Origin: JAXLSZ01 sp046330315
GTDB taxonomy: Bacteria; Actinomycetota; Thermoleophilia; Solirubrobacterales; 70-9
Assembly (NCBI GenBank): GCA_046330315.1
Contig: JAXLSZ010000009.1
Location: 124,001 to 188,000, forward strand
Direction of reading: 5' to 3'
Length of the DNA: 64,000 nt
Shown: piece by piece, positions 17,995 through 26,888 of the stretch
Layout of the letters: each line of letters starts with the position of its first letter
How positions within the stretch are numbered: position 1 is the stretch's first letter
The notes under the pieces: generated by a model
Database searches by the model: none
Told to the model about the DNA's origin: nothing
The model's input: the letters and a program-made list of their open reading frames with translations, nothing else
Translations under genes and position numbers: made by a program

Positions 17995-18140
17995 GGCGCC
18001 GATCAGAGCACCGGGAACGCCGATCGGACCGGCGGGAACGCCGATCAGAGCACCGGGAACGCCGATCGGACCGGAGGGAACGCCGATCAGAGCACCGGGA
18101 ACGCCGATCAGCCCACCGCAAACGCCGGTCGGACCGGCGG
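17995..18140. repeat. 21-bp tandem repeat, about 7 copies
   Basis: Alternating units GCCGATCAGAGCACCGGGAAC and GCCGATCGGACCGGCGGGAAC. They occupy much of the 390-bp gap between the dehydrogenase terminator and the convergent TVP38-like gene. A collagen-like reading (GTPIGPAGTPIRAP) exists on + but has no start or ribosome site of its own. The rest of the gap (17829-17994) shows nothing clear. Confidence 0.85.
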
Positions 18141-18168
18141 GATTGCCCCGGCGACCACGCCGCTGCGC

Positions 18169-19023
18169 TCACCGGGCCTCCTCGGCCGCCGGGTCGGGCC
18201 GGTCGCCTACCCGGCTCGCCCCGGGGCTCCTGCCCCGGGGGACCAGCCAGTGCGCGGCGACGACCAACCCGACCAGCCCGGCGATCGCCGCCAGCACGAA
18301 GGGGTCGGCGAGGGAGAGGCTCTCCAGCTTGGTGCCGAGGTACACCGAGATCGCGGTGATCGGGACGTATCCGACGGCCGTCGTCCAGGTGAAGCGCCAG
18401 ACGGGCACTCGGGCGGTCCCGGCGGCGGCCGAGAAGAGGCTGAAGGGGACGATCGGGACCAGCCTCATGGTCAGCAGCAGCGCCACGCCCCCCCGCTCGA
18501 CCATCGCCTCGATCCGCTCGAAGCGCCTGACCCCGTAGAAGCGGTGGATCAGCGGCCTCCCCGCGACCAGCCCAATCGCGTAGGCGATCAGACCCGAGAC
18601 CACCCAGCCGAACTGGACCAGCAGCAGACCCCACCAGAAGCCGTAGGCGAACCCCGCCGCTGCGTCCACGATCTCGGCCGGGTACCAGACAACCACGTGG
18701 ATCACCTGGAGCCCGAAGATCACGATCGGCCCCCAGGCACCGAGCGCGTCGATCTGCCGTCGCACCTCGGCCGTGTCGCCGTGCACCGCCGCGGAGACCG
18801 CATCGTGAAGGGGGTGCACCAGCCACACGACCAGGGCGGCGACCGCGATGCCGGCGAGGGTGACCAGCACGCCCGCCCATGGAGTGCCGGTGTCCTCGAT
18901 GCCGGCGTTCTCGCCTGCGACCGCATTCTCGACGGGAGCGGTGTGCGCGCGGGTGATCGGGTCCTCGCGGGAGCCGGGGCCGCTGGGCTCCTGCGCACCG
19001 TCGGATCTCGGGTCTGCCACCAC
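18169..19023 (-). CDS. TVP38/TMEM64 (DedA-like) membrane protein
   Basis: 284 residues from GTG 19023. About six helices. The family core is visible: VVWYPAEIVDAAAGFAYGFWWGLL, then FYGVRRFERIEAMVERGGVALLLTMRLVPIVPFSLFSAAAG split over two helices. Members are thought to move lipids or small solutes across the membrane. N-terminal ~45 residues are acidic and disordered. Confidence 0.85.
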   Translation of the reverse strand: MVADPRSDGAQEPSGPGSREDPITRAHTAPVENAVAGENAGIEDTGTPWAGVLVTLAGIAVAALVVWLVHPLHDAVSAAVHGDTAEVRRQIDALGAWGPIVIFGLQVIHVVVWYPAEIVDAAAGFAYGFWWGLLLVQFGWVVSGLIAYAIGLVAGRPLIHRFYGVRRFERIEAMVERGGVALLLTMRLVPIVPFSLFSAAAGTARVPVWRFTWTTAVGYVPITAISVYLGTKLESLSLADPFVLAAIAGLVGLVVAAHWLVPRGRSPGASRVGDRPDPAAEEAR

Positions 19024-19228
19024 ACGGGCAGTATCGCGCCCGTCCGGGGCGGTTCCTGCCCGGCCCCTCGGGGATCGCGCGATCGCCCGGGCGCTCGTCC
19101 TCTCCTGCCGACCCGCGCGGTTGCGACCCCGACGGCGCACCGACCCCGACGGCGCACCGACCCCCATATGCGCTGCCGCGGCTCCGACGGCGCACCGGGC
19201 CCGGCCGCCTCCGGCGGGCCGGGTAGGG

Positions 19229-19234
19229 CAAACT
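19229..19234 (+). promoter_or_regulatory. -10-like box CAAACT of the ABC ATPase gene
   Basis: CAAACT then AGCCCG then ATG 19241; a weaker hexamer, but with the same 6-nt spacing as other starts in the window. Confidence 0.4.
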
Positions 19235-19240
19235 AGCCCG

Positions 19241-20047
19241 ATGGCTTCCGATTTCGAGCGGGCGGCTCCGTCGGCAGGCGCCCCGGCCGGGGCGCCTGTG
19301 GCGACCGGCGGCGATGGACTCGGGCCCGACGAGATCGTCGTCGCCCGCAGCCTGCGCCGCGTCTTCGGTGAGGGCGAGGCCGCGGTGGTCGCCCTCGACG
19401 ACGTCTCGGTCAGCTTCGAACGCGGCCACTTCAGCTCGATCATGGGGCCCTCGGGCTCGGGCAAGTCGACGCTCATGCACATCCTCGCCGGGCTGGACCG
19501 GCCGACCTCGGGGACGGTCGAGCTCGACGGCGATGAGATCACCTCGCTCGACGACGGTGAGCTGACCCGCCTGCGGCGCGACAAGCTCGGCTTCATCTTC
19601 CAGTTCTTCAACCTCCTTCCCGTGCTCACCGCCGAGGAGAACATCGTCCTGCCTCTCTCGATCGCCGGTCGCCGGCCCGACCCCGATTGGCTCGAGACCC
19701 TGATCGACACGGTCGGGCTCGCGGACAGGCGCACCCACCGGCCCTCGGAGCTCTCCGGCGGCCAGCAGCAGCGCGTGGCCGTCGCCCGCGCGCTGGTCTC
19801 GCGGCCCGCCGTGGTTTTCGCCGACGAGCCCACCGGAAACCTCGACTCCAAGGCCTCCGCGGACGTGCTCGAGCTGCTGCGCGGCGCGGTGGACCAGTTC
19901 GGGCAGACGGTGATCATGGTCACCCACGACCCCGAGGCCGCCGCCCACGCCGACCGCATGCTCGCCCTCCGCGACGGCTCGGTGGTCCACGACGCGGCCC
20001 CCGGGTCGGCCGAACAGGTCATCGAGTTCATGAAGCAGCTTGCCTAG
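19241..20047 (+). CDS. ABC transporter ATP-binding protein, MacB/LolD type
   Basis: 268 residues. Walker A GPSGSGKST, Q-loop FIFQFFNLLPVLTAEEN, signature LSGGQQQRVAVARAL, Walker B VVFADEPTGNLDS and the H-loop VTHD are all present. The FQFFNLLP and EPTGNLD forms are typical of the MacB/LolD subfamily, which works with FtsX-type permeases. The first ~35 residues are Ala/Gly-rich and disordered. Its stop overlaps the permease start. Confidence 0.95.
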   Translation: MASDFERAAPSAGAPAGAPVATGGDGLGPDEIVVARSLRRVFGEGEAAVVALDDVSVSFERGHFSSIMGPSGSGKSTLMHILAGLDRPTSGTVELDGDEITSLDDGELTRLRRDKLGFIFQFFNLLPVLTAEENIVLPLSIAGRRPDPDWLETLIDTVGLADRRTHRPSELSGGQQQRVAVARALVSRPAVVFADEPTGNLDSKASADVLELLRGAVDQFGQTVIMVTHDPEAAAHADRMLALRDGSVVHDAAPGSAEQVIEFMKQLA

Positions 20048-22592
20048 GCTCGCCGCCAGGAACCTCTGGGCGCGCAAGGGCAGGGCGCTGACCACGACCC
20101 TCGCGGTGTTCGTCGGCGTGGCGCTGGTCGCCGGCACCTACGTCCTAACCGACACGATCAACGCCGCCTTCGACCAGATCTTCAGCGAGTCCCTGAAGGG
20201 CACCGACGTGGTGATCACGGCGCGCGAGCCGGTCTCCCAGGACAGCGGCGAGGTGCAGACGGTGCCGGCCTCGCTGCTGCGGCGCGTCGAGGCGACCCGG
20301 GGGGTGGCGGAGGCGGCGGGGGCGATCTTCGAGCCCGGCGGGTTCTTCGACAGGCAGGGCAAGCGGATCGGCTCGCAGTTCTCCCCGAAGTTCATCTCCT
20401 CGGTGCTGCCGCCGCGGCTGGAGTCCCTCACCTACACCGAGGGACACCCGCCGCGGACCTCCCGCCAGGCGTCCATCGACGAGGCGGCCGCCCAGGAGTC
20501 CGGCCTGCGGATCGGAGACCCGCTGCGGATCGCCGGACAGCGGCGCGCCCGCACCTACTTCCTTGTGGGCCTGACCAAGCTCGGAAGCGCCTCGTTCGGC
20601 GGCGCCAGCATCGCCCAGCTCATCCTCCCTGAGGCGCAGCGGATCACCGACAATCGCGGCCGCTTCGACCAGATCTCGGTGGCGGCCCGCGCCGGCGTCC
20701 CGGCCGGCCTGCTGAAGCTGCGCATCGAGCGGGCCTTGCCGGGCTCGGTGCGGGTCGAGACCGGGCAGCAGAACGCCGACCGCCTCTCGCGGCAGATCCG
20801 CGACAACCTCAGCTTCTTCCGCGTCGCCCTGCTGGTCTTCGCCGGCGTTGCCCTCTTCGTCGGCGCCTTCCTGATCTTCAACACCTTCTCGATCACGGTG
20901 GCGCAGCGGATCCGCGAGTTCGGGATGCTCCGCACGCTGGGCACCTCGCGAGCCCAGATTCTCGGCTCGGTCGTCGCCGAGGCGGCGCTGATCGGCACCG
21001 TGGGCTCGGTCCTGGGGCTGGCGGGCGGGGTCGGATTCGCACGCGGCATCCAGGCCCTCTTCGAGGCGATCGGGATCGACCTGCCGACCACGTCTCCGGT
21101 GATCGCCACCCGCACCGTGGTCGTCTCGCTCCTGATCGGGATCTCCATCACCCTGATCTCCTCGCTGGTGCCGGCCGTCCGCTCCACCAGGGTCCCGCCG
21201 CTGGCGGCGCTGCGGGAGGGGGAGCTGCCCGGGAGCCGCCGCCACGGCGCCCTGCTCGCCGCGCTCGCCGTGCTGATCGGCGTGATCGGGCTGGCCGCCC
21301 TGCTGCTGGGGCTCTTCGGAGGGATCTCCGACTCCGGCCAGGCGGCGGGTCTGATGGGGGCCGGGGCGGTGCTGATGCTGTTCGGGGTCTCGCTGTTCAG
21401 CCCGCGCCTGGTGCGGCCGCTCGCCTCGCTTGCCGGGATCCCGCTCGAGCGCCTGCGCGGCCTCACCGGGCGCCTTGCCCGCGAGAACACCCAGCGCAAG
21501 CCCGGGCGCACCGCCGCGACCGCCGCGGCGCTGATGATCGGGCTCGCTCTGGTCACCTTCGTGACCGTCTTCGCCGCGGGGCTGAAGGGCTCGGTGGCCT
21601 CGGCCGTGGATCGCAACTTCCAGGGCGAGCTGGTGATCCAGAACTCCGACGGCTTCTCCCCGATCCCGGCCCGCGCCGCGCGCGCCGCCTCCCGCGTCCC
21701 GGGCGTGCGGACGGTCTCCTCGCTGCGCACCACCCAGGCGGTGATCGAGGGGGCCGGCAAGGGCCGCGTCTCCGGGCTCGACCCGGCGAACGCGGCCCAG
21801 GTGCTGAGCCTCGACTGGCAGCAGGGCTCGGTCGAGACCCTGCGCTCGCTGCAAAACGGCCAGGCCATCCTCGACGACGCCTACGCGGGCGACCACGGCT
21901 TCGAGGTTGGCGACCGCATCAGGCTCCTCACCCAGACCGGCCGGCGGCCCTCCTTCACGGTCGCCGGGACCGTCAAGGACCAGGCCGACCTGCTCGGCAG
22001 CGTGGTCGTCACCCAGGCGGCGATCACCCGGCTCTTCGGGGTAACCGAGGACACCTACGCATTCGTCAAGCTGGCCCCGGGCGCCTCCCCCGACGCGGTC
22101 CAGGACCGGCTGAAGGCGGTCATGGACCGGTCATTCCCGACCACCGACGTGCTCAACCAGGACGAGCTCAAGCAGAACCAGGAGAGCCAGATCAACCAGC
22201 TCCTGGGGCTGATCTACGCGCTGCTGTCCCTGGCGGTGATCGTCTCCCTCTTCGGGATCGCCAACACCCTGGCCCTCTCGATCCACGAGCGCACCCGGGA
22301 GCTGGGGATGCTGAGGGCGATCGGCATGTCGCGCCGCCAGGTCCGACGGGTGATCCGCTACGAGGCTGTGATCACCGCGTTGATCGGCGCCGTCCTCGGC
22401 CTTGGCCTTGGCGTGGTGTTCGCGGCGCTGGTCTCGCGGCCCCTCGCCGACCAGGGGTTCACGCTCTCCTACCCGGTCGGGCAGCTGATCGCGATCATGG
22501 TCGCCGCGGCGGTGGCCGGAGTGCTGGCGGCGATCGGGCCGGCCAGGCGCGCTTCGCGCCTCGACGTGCTCGAGGCGCTGGCCTACGAATAG
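20040..22592 (+). CDS. FtsX-like ABC transporter permease
   Basis: 850 residues starting at TTG 20040, overlapping the ATPase gene by 8 bp. An N-terminal helix (LTTTLAVFVGVALVAGTYVL) and two FtsX modules are present, the first near residues 255-400 (FGMLRTLGTSRAQI) and the second at the C terminus (LGMLRAIGMSRRQVRRVIRYEAV). Large extracellular domains lie between. This is the double-FtsX layout of actinobacterial permeases. With the ATPase it should use ATP to drive movement of a lipoprotein, peptide or drug; the substrate is unknown. Confidence 0.93.
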   Translation: MPRLAARNLWARKGRALTTTLAVFVGVALVAGTYVLTDTINAAFDQIFSESLKGTDVVITAREPVSQDSGEVQTVPASLLRRVEATRGVAEAAGAIFEPGGFFDRQGKRIGSQFSPKFISSVLPPRLESLTYTEGHPPRTSRQASIDEAAAQESGLRIGDPLRIAGQRRARTYFLVGLTKLGSASFGGASIAQLILPEAQRITDNRGRFDQISVAARAGVPAGLLKLRIERALPGSVRVETGQQNADRLSRQIRDNLSFFRVALLVFAGVALFVGAFLIFNTFSITVAQRIREFGMLRTLGTSRAQILGSVVAEAALIGTVGSVLGLAGGVGFARGIQALFEAIGIDLPTTSPVIATRTVVVSLLIGISITLISSLVPAVRSTRVPPLAALREGELPGSRRHGALLAALAVLIGVIGLAALLLGLFGGISDSGQAAGLMGAGAVLMLFGVSLFSPRLVRPLASLAGIPLERLRGLTGRLARENTQRKPGRTAATAAALMIGLALVTFVTVFAAGLKGSVASAVDRNFQGELVIQNSDGFSPIPARAARAASRVPGVRTVSSLRTTQAVIEGAGKGRVSGLDPANAAQVLSLDWQQGSVETLRSLQNGQAILDDAYAGDHGFEVGDRIRLLTQTGRRPSFTVAGTVKDQADLLGSVVVTQAAITRLFGVTEDTYAFVKLAPGASPDAVQDRLKAVMDRSFPTTDVLNQDELKQNQESQINQLLGLIYALLSLAVIVSLFGIANTLALSIHERTRELGMLRAIGMSRRQVRRVIRYEAVITALIGAVLGLGLGVVFAALVSRPLADQGFTLSYPVGQLIAIMVAAAVAGVLAAIGPARRASRLDVLEALAYE

Positions 22593-22764
22593 GCCTGCGC
22601 GGCCATTCCGGGGGCGTCGCTGCTACCTTTGTTGGGCCCTTCGCCGCGACCCAGGAACGTCCGGGCACGGCCAGGGCATCGCAACGGGTAGTGCGGCGCA
22701 AGCCGCCGTCGGCGCCCTTCCGCCCTCGTGCGAGTCAAGAGGGAAGGGCCCCGAAAGGAAACAG
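22593..22764 (+). other. leader of the zinc-ribbon gene
   Basis: 172 bp. A TACCTT hexamer at 22624-22629 could start a leader of about 130 nt. An AAGAGGGAAGG segment and then GAAAGGAAACAG lead to the TTG start. No clear riboswitch fold was seen. Confidence 0.35.
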
Positions 22765-23139
22765 TTGAGTCAAGTAACAGTCGAGTCGATACGCCGCGAG
22801 GCCACCGCCGCCTGCACCTGCGCGCGCTGCGAGATGACGGTGCGCTGGATGCCCGGAAGCGAGCCCGCCGATCTGCCCGCCAACTGGAGCCGTGAGAACG
22901 GCCAGGCCTTCTGCCTCTCCTGCCGCCGGGCCCGCGCCGCCGAGGCCGGCCTGGCGGACGCGTCCGAGCGCGTGACCCTCGCCGAGCGTGCCCAGATCCG
23001 CGCCACCGCGCTCATCGAGTTCGAGCTGACCCGCGACCCCGCGCGCCCCAACGGGACGATCGCGCGGGCCTGCCGCTCCTCGGTCCCCGCGGTCGTCAAG
23101 GCCCGTCGCCGGCTCGGTCTCGCCGACCACACCGCCTAG
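22765..23139 (+). CDS. zinc-ribbon plus helix-turn-helix-like protein
   Basis: 124 residues from TTG 22765 (GAAAGGAA upstream). The N-terminal half has CTCARCEMTVRW and FCLSCRRARA, a likely zinc ribbon. The C-terminal half reads RATALIEFELTRDPARPNGTIARACRSSVPAVVKARRRLG in two stretches, resembling the helix-turn-helix of small DNA-binding proteins with IARA and AVVKARRRL helices. Probably a transcriptional regulator; no named family recognised. Confidence 0.7.
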   Translation: MSQVTVESIRREATAACTCARCEMTVRWMPGSEPADLPANWSRENGQAFCLSCRRARAAEAGLADASERVTLAERAQIRATALIEFELTRDPARPNGTIARACRSSVPAVVKARRRLGLADHTA

Positions 23140-23196
23140 CGCCACCGGTGCCCGGGCGCCGCGCTCCGGGCGGCCTGAGCGCACGGGACCACGCGA

Positions 23197-23298
23197 CCCC
23201 GCCTCCGGAAAGCGGAACCCCGCCTCCCGAAAGCGGAACGCCGCCTCCCGAAAGCGGAACCCCGCCTCCCGAAAGCGGAACCCCGCCTCCCGAAAGCG
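23197..23298. repeat. 20-bp tandem repeat, 5 copies
   Basis: Unit CCCCGCCTCCCGAAAGCGGAA; it runs straight into the terminator hairpin that follows. Confidence 0.85.
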
Positions 23299-23324
23299 CG
23301 ACGCCCGCCTTGCGGCGGGCGTCG
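23299..23324. terminator. hairpin between convergent zinc-ribbon and cold-shock genes
   Basis: An 11-bp perfect stem CGACGCCCGCC / GGCGGGCGTCG with loop TTGC. It can serve both converging transcripts. Confidence 0.75.
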
Positions 23325-23348
23325 AGCAGTGCTGCGAGTGGTCTGGCT

Positions 23349-23555
23349 CTACGAGGAGAGCTGGACGCTAGCCGCGGCCGGCCCCTTGGGGCCGTCCTCG
23401 GACTCGTAGGTCACCTTGGCGCCCTCGGTCAGGGTCTTGAATCCCTCACCCTGGATGGCGCTGTAGTGGACGAAGACGTCCTTGGAGCCGTCGTCGGGCG
23501 TGATGAACCCGTAGCCCTTGTCGTCGCTGAACCACTTGACAGTTCCGGTCGGCAT
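23349..23555 (-). CDS. cspA: cold-shock protein
   Basis: 68 residues, the usual length. RNP1 (KGYGFI) and RNP2 (VFVHYSAI) are intact, the start reads MPTGTVKWFSDDKG, and GGAGGA lies just before ATG 23555. A single-domain OB-fold RNA chaperone. An in-frame ATG a few codons upstream is less likely because it would bury the ribosome site. Confidence 0.97.
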   Translation of the reverse strand: MPTGTVKWFSDDKGYGFITPDDGSKDVFVHYSAIQGEGFKTLTEGAKVTYESEDGPKGPAAASVQLSS

Positions 23556-23674
23556 GTATTCCTCCATGCTGATTCTTCTGTGCTGCGAACGCGGAGGATG
23601 CCGGTAGAGCAACGACTGCGAGCGCTACGCACGACTTTGAGGGCTGTTCGCCCTCTCGAACGCACGGCACGGTA
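23556..23674 (-). promoter_or_regulatory. long 5' leader and promoter of the cold-shock gene
   Basis: A TACCGT -10 box (23669-23674) predicts a leader of ~107 nt, as is usual for cold-shock mRNAs that refold with temperature. A GAGGGC-GAACA-GCCCTC hairpin lies near its 5' end. Confidence 0.5.
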
Positions 23675-23729
23675 GCAACTACGCGGGCGGTGGGGGCGCC
23701 ACGGGTCAGCCGGGGGGCCTGCGCCCGGC

Positions 23730-24197
23730 TCATCCGCGGCCGGCGAGGCGGACGACCGTGGCCTGGATCTGGCGCTGCCCGTAGGAGCCGCGATAGACCG
23801 GCCCGGCGGCGCTGACCCTGGCTCCGGGCCCGGGCAGCGGGTGGGGGCGGAGGTCGCGCTCGACGTCGATCACGCTGATCCCCGGGGCGGTCACGCTGTC
23901 GGGGCTGAGCAGGACGAAGTGGGCGTCGCCGTCCCCGTCAGGGTCCACCCGTTCCACGTAGAGGATCGTCCCCGATGCCGAGCGGCAGTTGGTGGAGCCG
24001 GCGGGGCAGGGCGGTCTCGGCGGCCCCGTGACCGCCCCCGCACCCTCCGCGGCGCCCGGGGATCCGGCCCCTCCGCCGGCGCCGCTCGCCGCCCCTCCGC
24101 CCGCCGCAACTCCCGCGCCGCAGCCGGCCGCAGCCAGCGCCAGCGCGGCGACCGCGGCCGCCGCCCGCCCGATCCCTTCTGCCCGTCCGCGCAACAC
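23730..24197 (-). CDS. lipoprotein with OB-fold-like C-terminal domain
   Basis: 155 residues from GTG 24197, chosen because TACGGT ends 6 nt upstream. A short basic start (LRGRAEGIGR), hydrophobic core and lipobox LAAAGC predict a lipoprotein, followed by a Gly/Ala-rich linker. The folded part, from TILYVERVDPDGDGDAHFVLL to QIQATVVRLAGRG, has beta-strand character like OB folds and calcium-like DPDGDGD acidic residues. Function unknown. Confidence 0.6.
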   Translation of the reverse strand: MLRGRAEGIGRAAAAVAALALAAAGCGAGVAAGGGAASGAGGGAGSPGAAEGAGAVTGPPRPPCPAGSTNCRSASGTILYVERVDPDGDGDAHFVLLSPDSVTAPGISVIDVERDLRPHPLPGPGARVSAAGPVYRGSYGQRQIQATVVRLAGRG

Positions 24198-24203
24198 CGG
24201 CAA

Positions 24204-24209
24204 ACCGTA
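24204..24209 (-). promoter_or_regulatory. -10 box TACGGT of the OB-like lipoprotein gene
   Basis: TACGGT, TTGCCG, GTG 24197. It shortens the gene by 29 codons relative to the longest open frame. Confidence 0.5.
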
Positions 24210-24268
24210 CGCGCTCGCGCTGCACCCGGCGTCCTGGTCGGTCCTCGAGGGCACCGGAGCCGCAGCGG

Positions 24269-24346
24269 CCCGGGGGGCCGTCAAGGCCTGTCGAACCGCA
24301 GAGGCCCCGGGGCGCCGTCAAGGCCTGTCGAACCGCGGAGGCCCGG
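24269..24346. repeat. 37-bp tandem duplication
   Basis: Two near-identical units containing GTCAAGGCCTGTCGAACCGC at 24280 and 24317, just upstream of the lipoprotein gene. Confidence 0.75.
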
Positions 24347-24432
24347 GGCGCCTCAGGGGCACCTCGCCGGCGCTCCCGGCGAGGGGGAGCGTTACCGGAG
24401 GCGGGGCGGGTGGTCGGCCGGGCAGTCCGCCC

Positions 24433-24813
24433 CTAGGAAGCGCGGGTAACCGCCGAGTAGGCGGGCTTGCATTTGCTGCGCGCCCAGGCCGGTCCGACAC
24501 TGGAGGCCTTCGCTTTCGCGTAGTAGTAGCCGGGCGTCGGCGCCCCGTTGAGCTTCAGCCTCCAGTGGCCGGAGGCGCTTGAGATGGTGCTGCCGATTGA
24601 GGGGTCGGCGCCCGCCCGCTGCCGGTACACCGCCACCCCCCGGCCCTTCGTGCAGGCTTGCCGGGTGGAAGTGACCCGGCCGGAAAAGGCGTGGCTTCCT
24701 CGCGCGTAGGCGATCTTCACGTTGCTCGTGTACCCCGTTGCCGCGGCCAGCGCACCGCCGCCGGTGGTGAGCGCCAGCGCCGTGGTGGCCGCGAGCGCCT
24801 TGAGGCGTCCCAT
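24433..24813 (-). CDS. small secreted beta-sandwich protein
   Basis: 126 residues. Signal peptide MGRLKALAATTALALTTGGG ending near ALA; the mature part, HAFSGRVTSTRQACTKGRGVAVY then GSTISSASGHWRLKL, has the look of a carboxypeptidase-regulatory or Ig-like domain, with two cysteines (ACTKGR and SKCKPAYS) that could form a disulfide. GAGGAG precedes ATG 24813. Extracellular role unknown. Confidence 0.65.
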   Translation of the reverse strand: MGRLKALAATTALALTTGGGALAAATGYTSNVKIAYARGSHAFSGRVTSTRQACTKGRGVAVYRQRAGADPSIGSTISSASGHWRLKLNGAPTPGYYYAKAKASSVGPAWARSKCKPAYSAVTRAS

Positions 24814-24941
24814 GTCGTGCTCCTCGGTCGTCGTTGCCCTGTCTTCGGGCCGAACCTAGGGGCCGGTGACCCAAGGCCCCCACAAGCCTGCACCAAGAGA
24901 GGGGAAAGGGCCCCGGGGCTCCCGCGCGGCCTCCGCCCCCG

Positions 24942-24987
24942 CGAACGTCCCGGAGTACCCCGAATAGCGACAACTCCGGGACGTTCG
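24942..24987. repeat. H2 hairpin, copy A
   Basis: 15-bp perfect arms CGAACGTCCCGGAGT / ACTCCGGGACGTTCG around ACCCCGAATAGCGACA. It lies just past the stop of the TetR gene. Confidence 0.9.
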
Positions 24988-24994
24988 GTGGGGT

Positions 24995-25630
24995 TCAGGC
25001 GGGGAGGGGGCGTTCCTCGAGCAGCGGGACGGCGGCGAGGTCGGCGCCGGTCATCGCGGTCGCGAATTCGAGCAGCACCCGCTCCGCGGCGGAGCTGTCG
25101 AGCGAGGGGTGACCGATCACGACCTGCAGGCCGAGCCCGTCCTCCAGCGCGATCATCCCCCGGGCGATCCGCTCCGGCGGCGCCTCGAGCTCGAAGGTCC
25201 CCTCGCGCGCTCCTGCGGCCAGGACCCTCTCGTAGAGGGCAACCTGGCGGTCGTAGAAGGACGTGGTGAGGACGGCGAAGGCGGGGCTGGAGCCGGTCAG
25301 GGCGTCCAGCTCGTAGAGGATTCGGCTCTCCTCGTCGTCGGGGCCGTCGGGGACTCCCAGGTGGATCGCGAGGCGGAGGCGGCGAACCTCTCCCTCGACG
25401 GCGGCGACCGCCCCCGCCCGGCTCTCGGCGTAGCGCTCGATCGCCTTGCGCGAGACCTCGAGCAGCAGATCGTCGATGCGCGGGTAGTAGTAGAGCACCG
25501 AGCTGGGGGATAGTCCGGCGGCGTCGGCGATGTCCTTGACCCGCACCCCCACCGCGCCGCGCTCGAGCAGCACCCGGCGGGCGGCCCGCGCGAGCTGTTC
25601 GCGACGATCGCTCTGGTCCTTTCGTCTCAT
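24995..25630 (-). CDS. TetR-family regulator (divergent from the PotD-like gene)
   Basis: 211 residues. The N-terminal helix-turn-helix is clear (VRVKDIADAAGLSPSSVLYYYPRIDDLL); the remainder is an all-helical ligand domain of BetI-like character. It is divergent from the PotD-like gene across 103 AT-rich bp with a palindrome. It most likely represses that operon and itself, with a polyamine or related amine as a possible inducer (inference from position). Confidence 0.9.
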   Translation of the reverse strand: MRRKDQSDRREQLARAARRVLLERGAVGVRVKDIADAAGLSPSSVLYYYPRIDDLLLEVSRKAIERYAESRAGAVAAVEGEVRRLRLAIHLGVPDGPDDEESRILYELDALTGSSPAFAVLTTSFYDRQVALYERVLAAGAREGTFELEAPPERIARGMIALEDGLGLQVVIGHPSLDSSAAERVLLEFATAMTGADLAAVPLLEERPLPA

Positions 25631-25699
25631 TCTCCGAAGAGTATTGAACCCTCCAGCCGAAACTCAAGCCACAACGGCATAAAATGGTGGTATTGTTTC

Positions 25700-25716
25700 T
25701 TTGAATTCGGTTCAAA
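25700..25716. promoter_or_regulatory. candidate TetR operator
   Basis: TTTGAATTCGGTTCAAA has 6-bp arms TTTGAA / TTCAAA. A related half-site GGTTCAATA (on -) lies near the TetR start, so the regulator could control both directions. Confidence 0.6.
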
Positions 25717-25733
25717 ACACCGGAGGTGGAGAG

Positions 25734-26888
25734 GTGAAGTTTCCCGCCAGGCCTGGTCGGATCGCCGTGCTGGTAGTGCTGATCGGAGTAGTGCTGGCGG
25801 CGACGGGCTGCGGCGGGGGCTCCGGCATCGAGCAGGGCAGCCAAGGACCGGCGGGACAGGTCGATGCGAGCGGTCCGGTCAAGGGAGATCTGACGATCTC
25901 CCAATGGCCGCTCTACGTGGACCCGGGCAAGCAGGGCACGGTCGCGCAGTTCGAACGCGCAACCGGGGTCGACGTCAAGTGGGTCGAGGACATCAACGAC
26001 AACGTCGAGTTCTTCGGCAAGCTGCAGCCGCTGCTTGCCAACGGCGAGTCGGGCGGGCGAAGCATGATCACGATCAGCGACTGGCTGGCGGCGAAGATGT
26101 ATGCCCTCGGCTACCTCCAGCGGCTCGACTACTCGAAGCTGCCGAACGTGAAGAAGAACCTGATTCCGGCCCTCCGTCACCCGGTCGCAGACCCACAGCG
26201 CCGCTTCACGGTCCCCTGGCAGGCCGGCATGACCGGGCTGATCGTCCGCAAGGACCTCGCGCCGGACGCCAACTCGATCTGCGACCTCTTCGACCCGAAG
26301 TACAAGGGCAGGGTGACGATGCTCACGGAGATCACCGACACGGTGCCGATGACGCTGAAGTGCATGGGGATCGACCCGGCCACGGCGACTCCGAAGCAGT
26401 GGCTGGCCGCCGTGGACAAGGTCAAGGCCGCTGCCGCCGACGGCCAGATTCGGCGTTTCACCGGCAACGACTACACCCGCGACCTGGTCAAGGGGGACGT
26501 GGCGATCGCGCTCGGTTGGTCGGGAGACGCGGTGCAGCTGCAGAACGACAACCCGAACATCGAGTTCGTGATGCCGAAGGAGGGCTGCATGCTGTGGTCC
26601 ACCAGCATGGAGATCCCGATCGGGGCGCCCAACCCGGCCGCCGCCGAGGCCTTCATGAACTACGTCTACGACCCGAAGGTGCAGGCGGACATCGCCCAGT
26701 ACGTAAACTACGTGACCCCGGTGAGGGGCGTCAAGCAGATCCTCGCCCGGCGCGACCCGGCCCTGGCCCGCAACCAGCTGATCTTCCCCAGCCCCCGCTA
26801 CACGAGGAACTGCAGCTACGAGCCGGTGATGAAGGGCGAGCTCGGCCGCAGCGTCACCACGGCGTTCGAGAACGTCCTGACCGGCTGA
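25734..26888 (+). CDS. PotD-like solute-binding lipoprotein
   Basis: 384 residues from GTG 25734 (GGAGGTGGAG upstream). A lipobox VLAATGC follows the signal helix. The body matches the spermidine/putrescine-type binding fold: GDLTISQWPLYVDPGKQG, ATGVDVKWVEDINDN, then YTRDLVKGDVAIALGWSGDA and STSMEIPIGAPNPAAAEAFMNYV. It should capture polyamines or similar cations outside the membrane. No permease or ATPase gene is nearby. Its stop abuts the nitrilase start. Confidence 0.9.
   Translation: MKFPARPGRIAVLVVLIGVVLAATGCGGGSGIEQGSQGPAGQVDASGPVKGDLTISQWPLYVDPGKQGTVAQFERATGVDVKWVEDINDNVEFFGKLQPLLANGESGGRSMITISDWLAAKMYALGYLQRLDYSKLPNVKKNLIPALRHPVADPQRRFTVPWQAGMTGLIVRKDLAPDANSICDLFDPKYKGRVTMLTEITDTVPMTLKCMGIDPATATPKQWLAAVDKVKAAAADGQIRRFTGNDYTRDLVKGDVAIALGWSGDAVQLQNDNPNIEFVMPKEGCMLWSTSMEIPIGAPNPAAAEAFMNYVYDPKVQADIAQYVNYVTPVRGVKQILARRDPALARNQLIFPSPRYTRNCSYEPVMKGELGRSVTTAFENVLTG

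Noticed and set aside
17995..18140. CRISPR-like array
   Set aside because: Units are contiguous 21-bp tandem repeats with no unique spacers and no cas genes; the same holds for the other tandem repeats.
17873..18538. Collagen-like ORF (GTPIGPAG repeats)
   Set aside because: Arises from the 21-bp tandem repeat, then runs antisense into the TVP38-like gene; no start signal.
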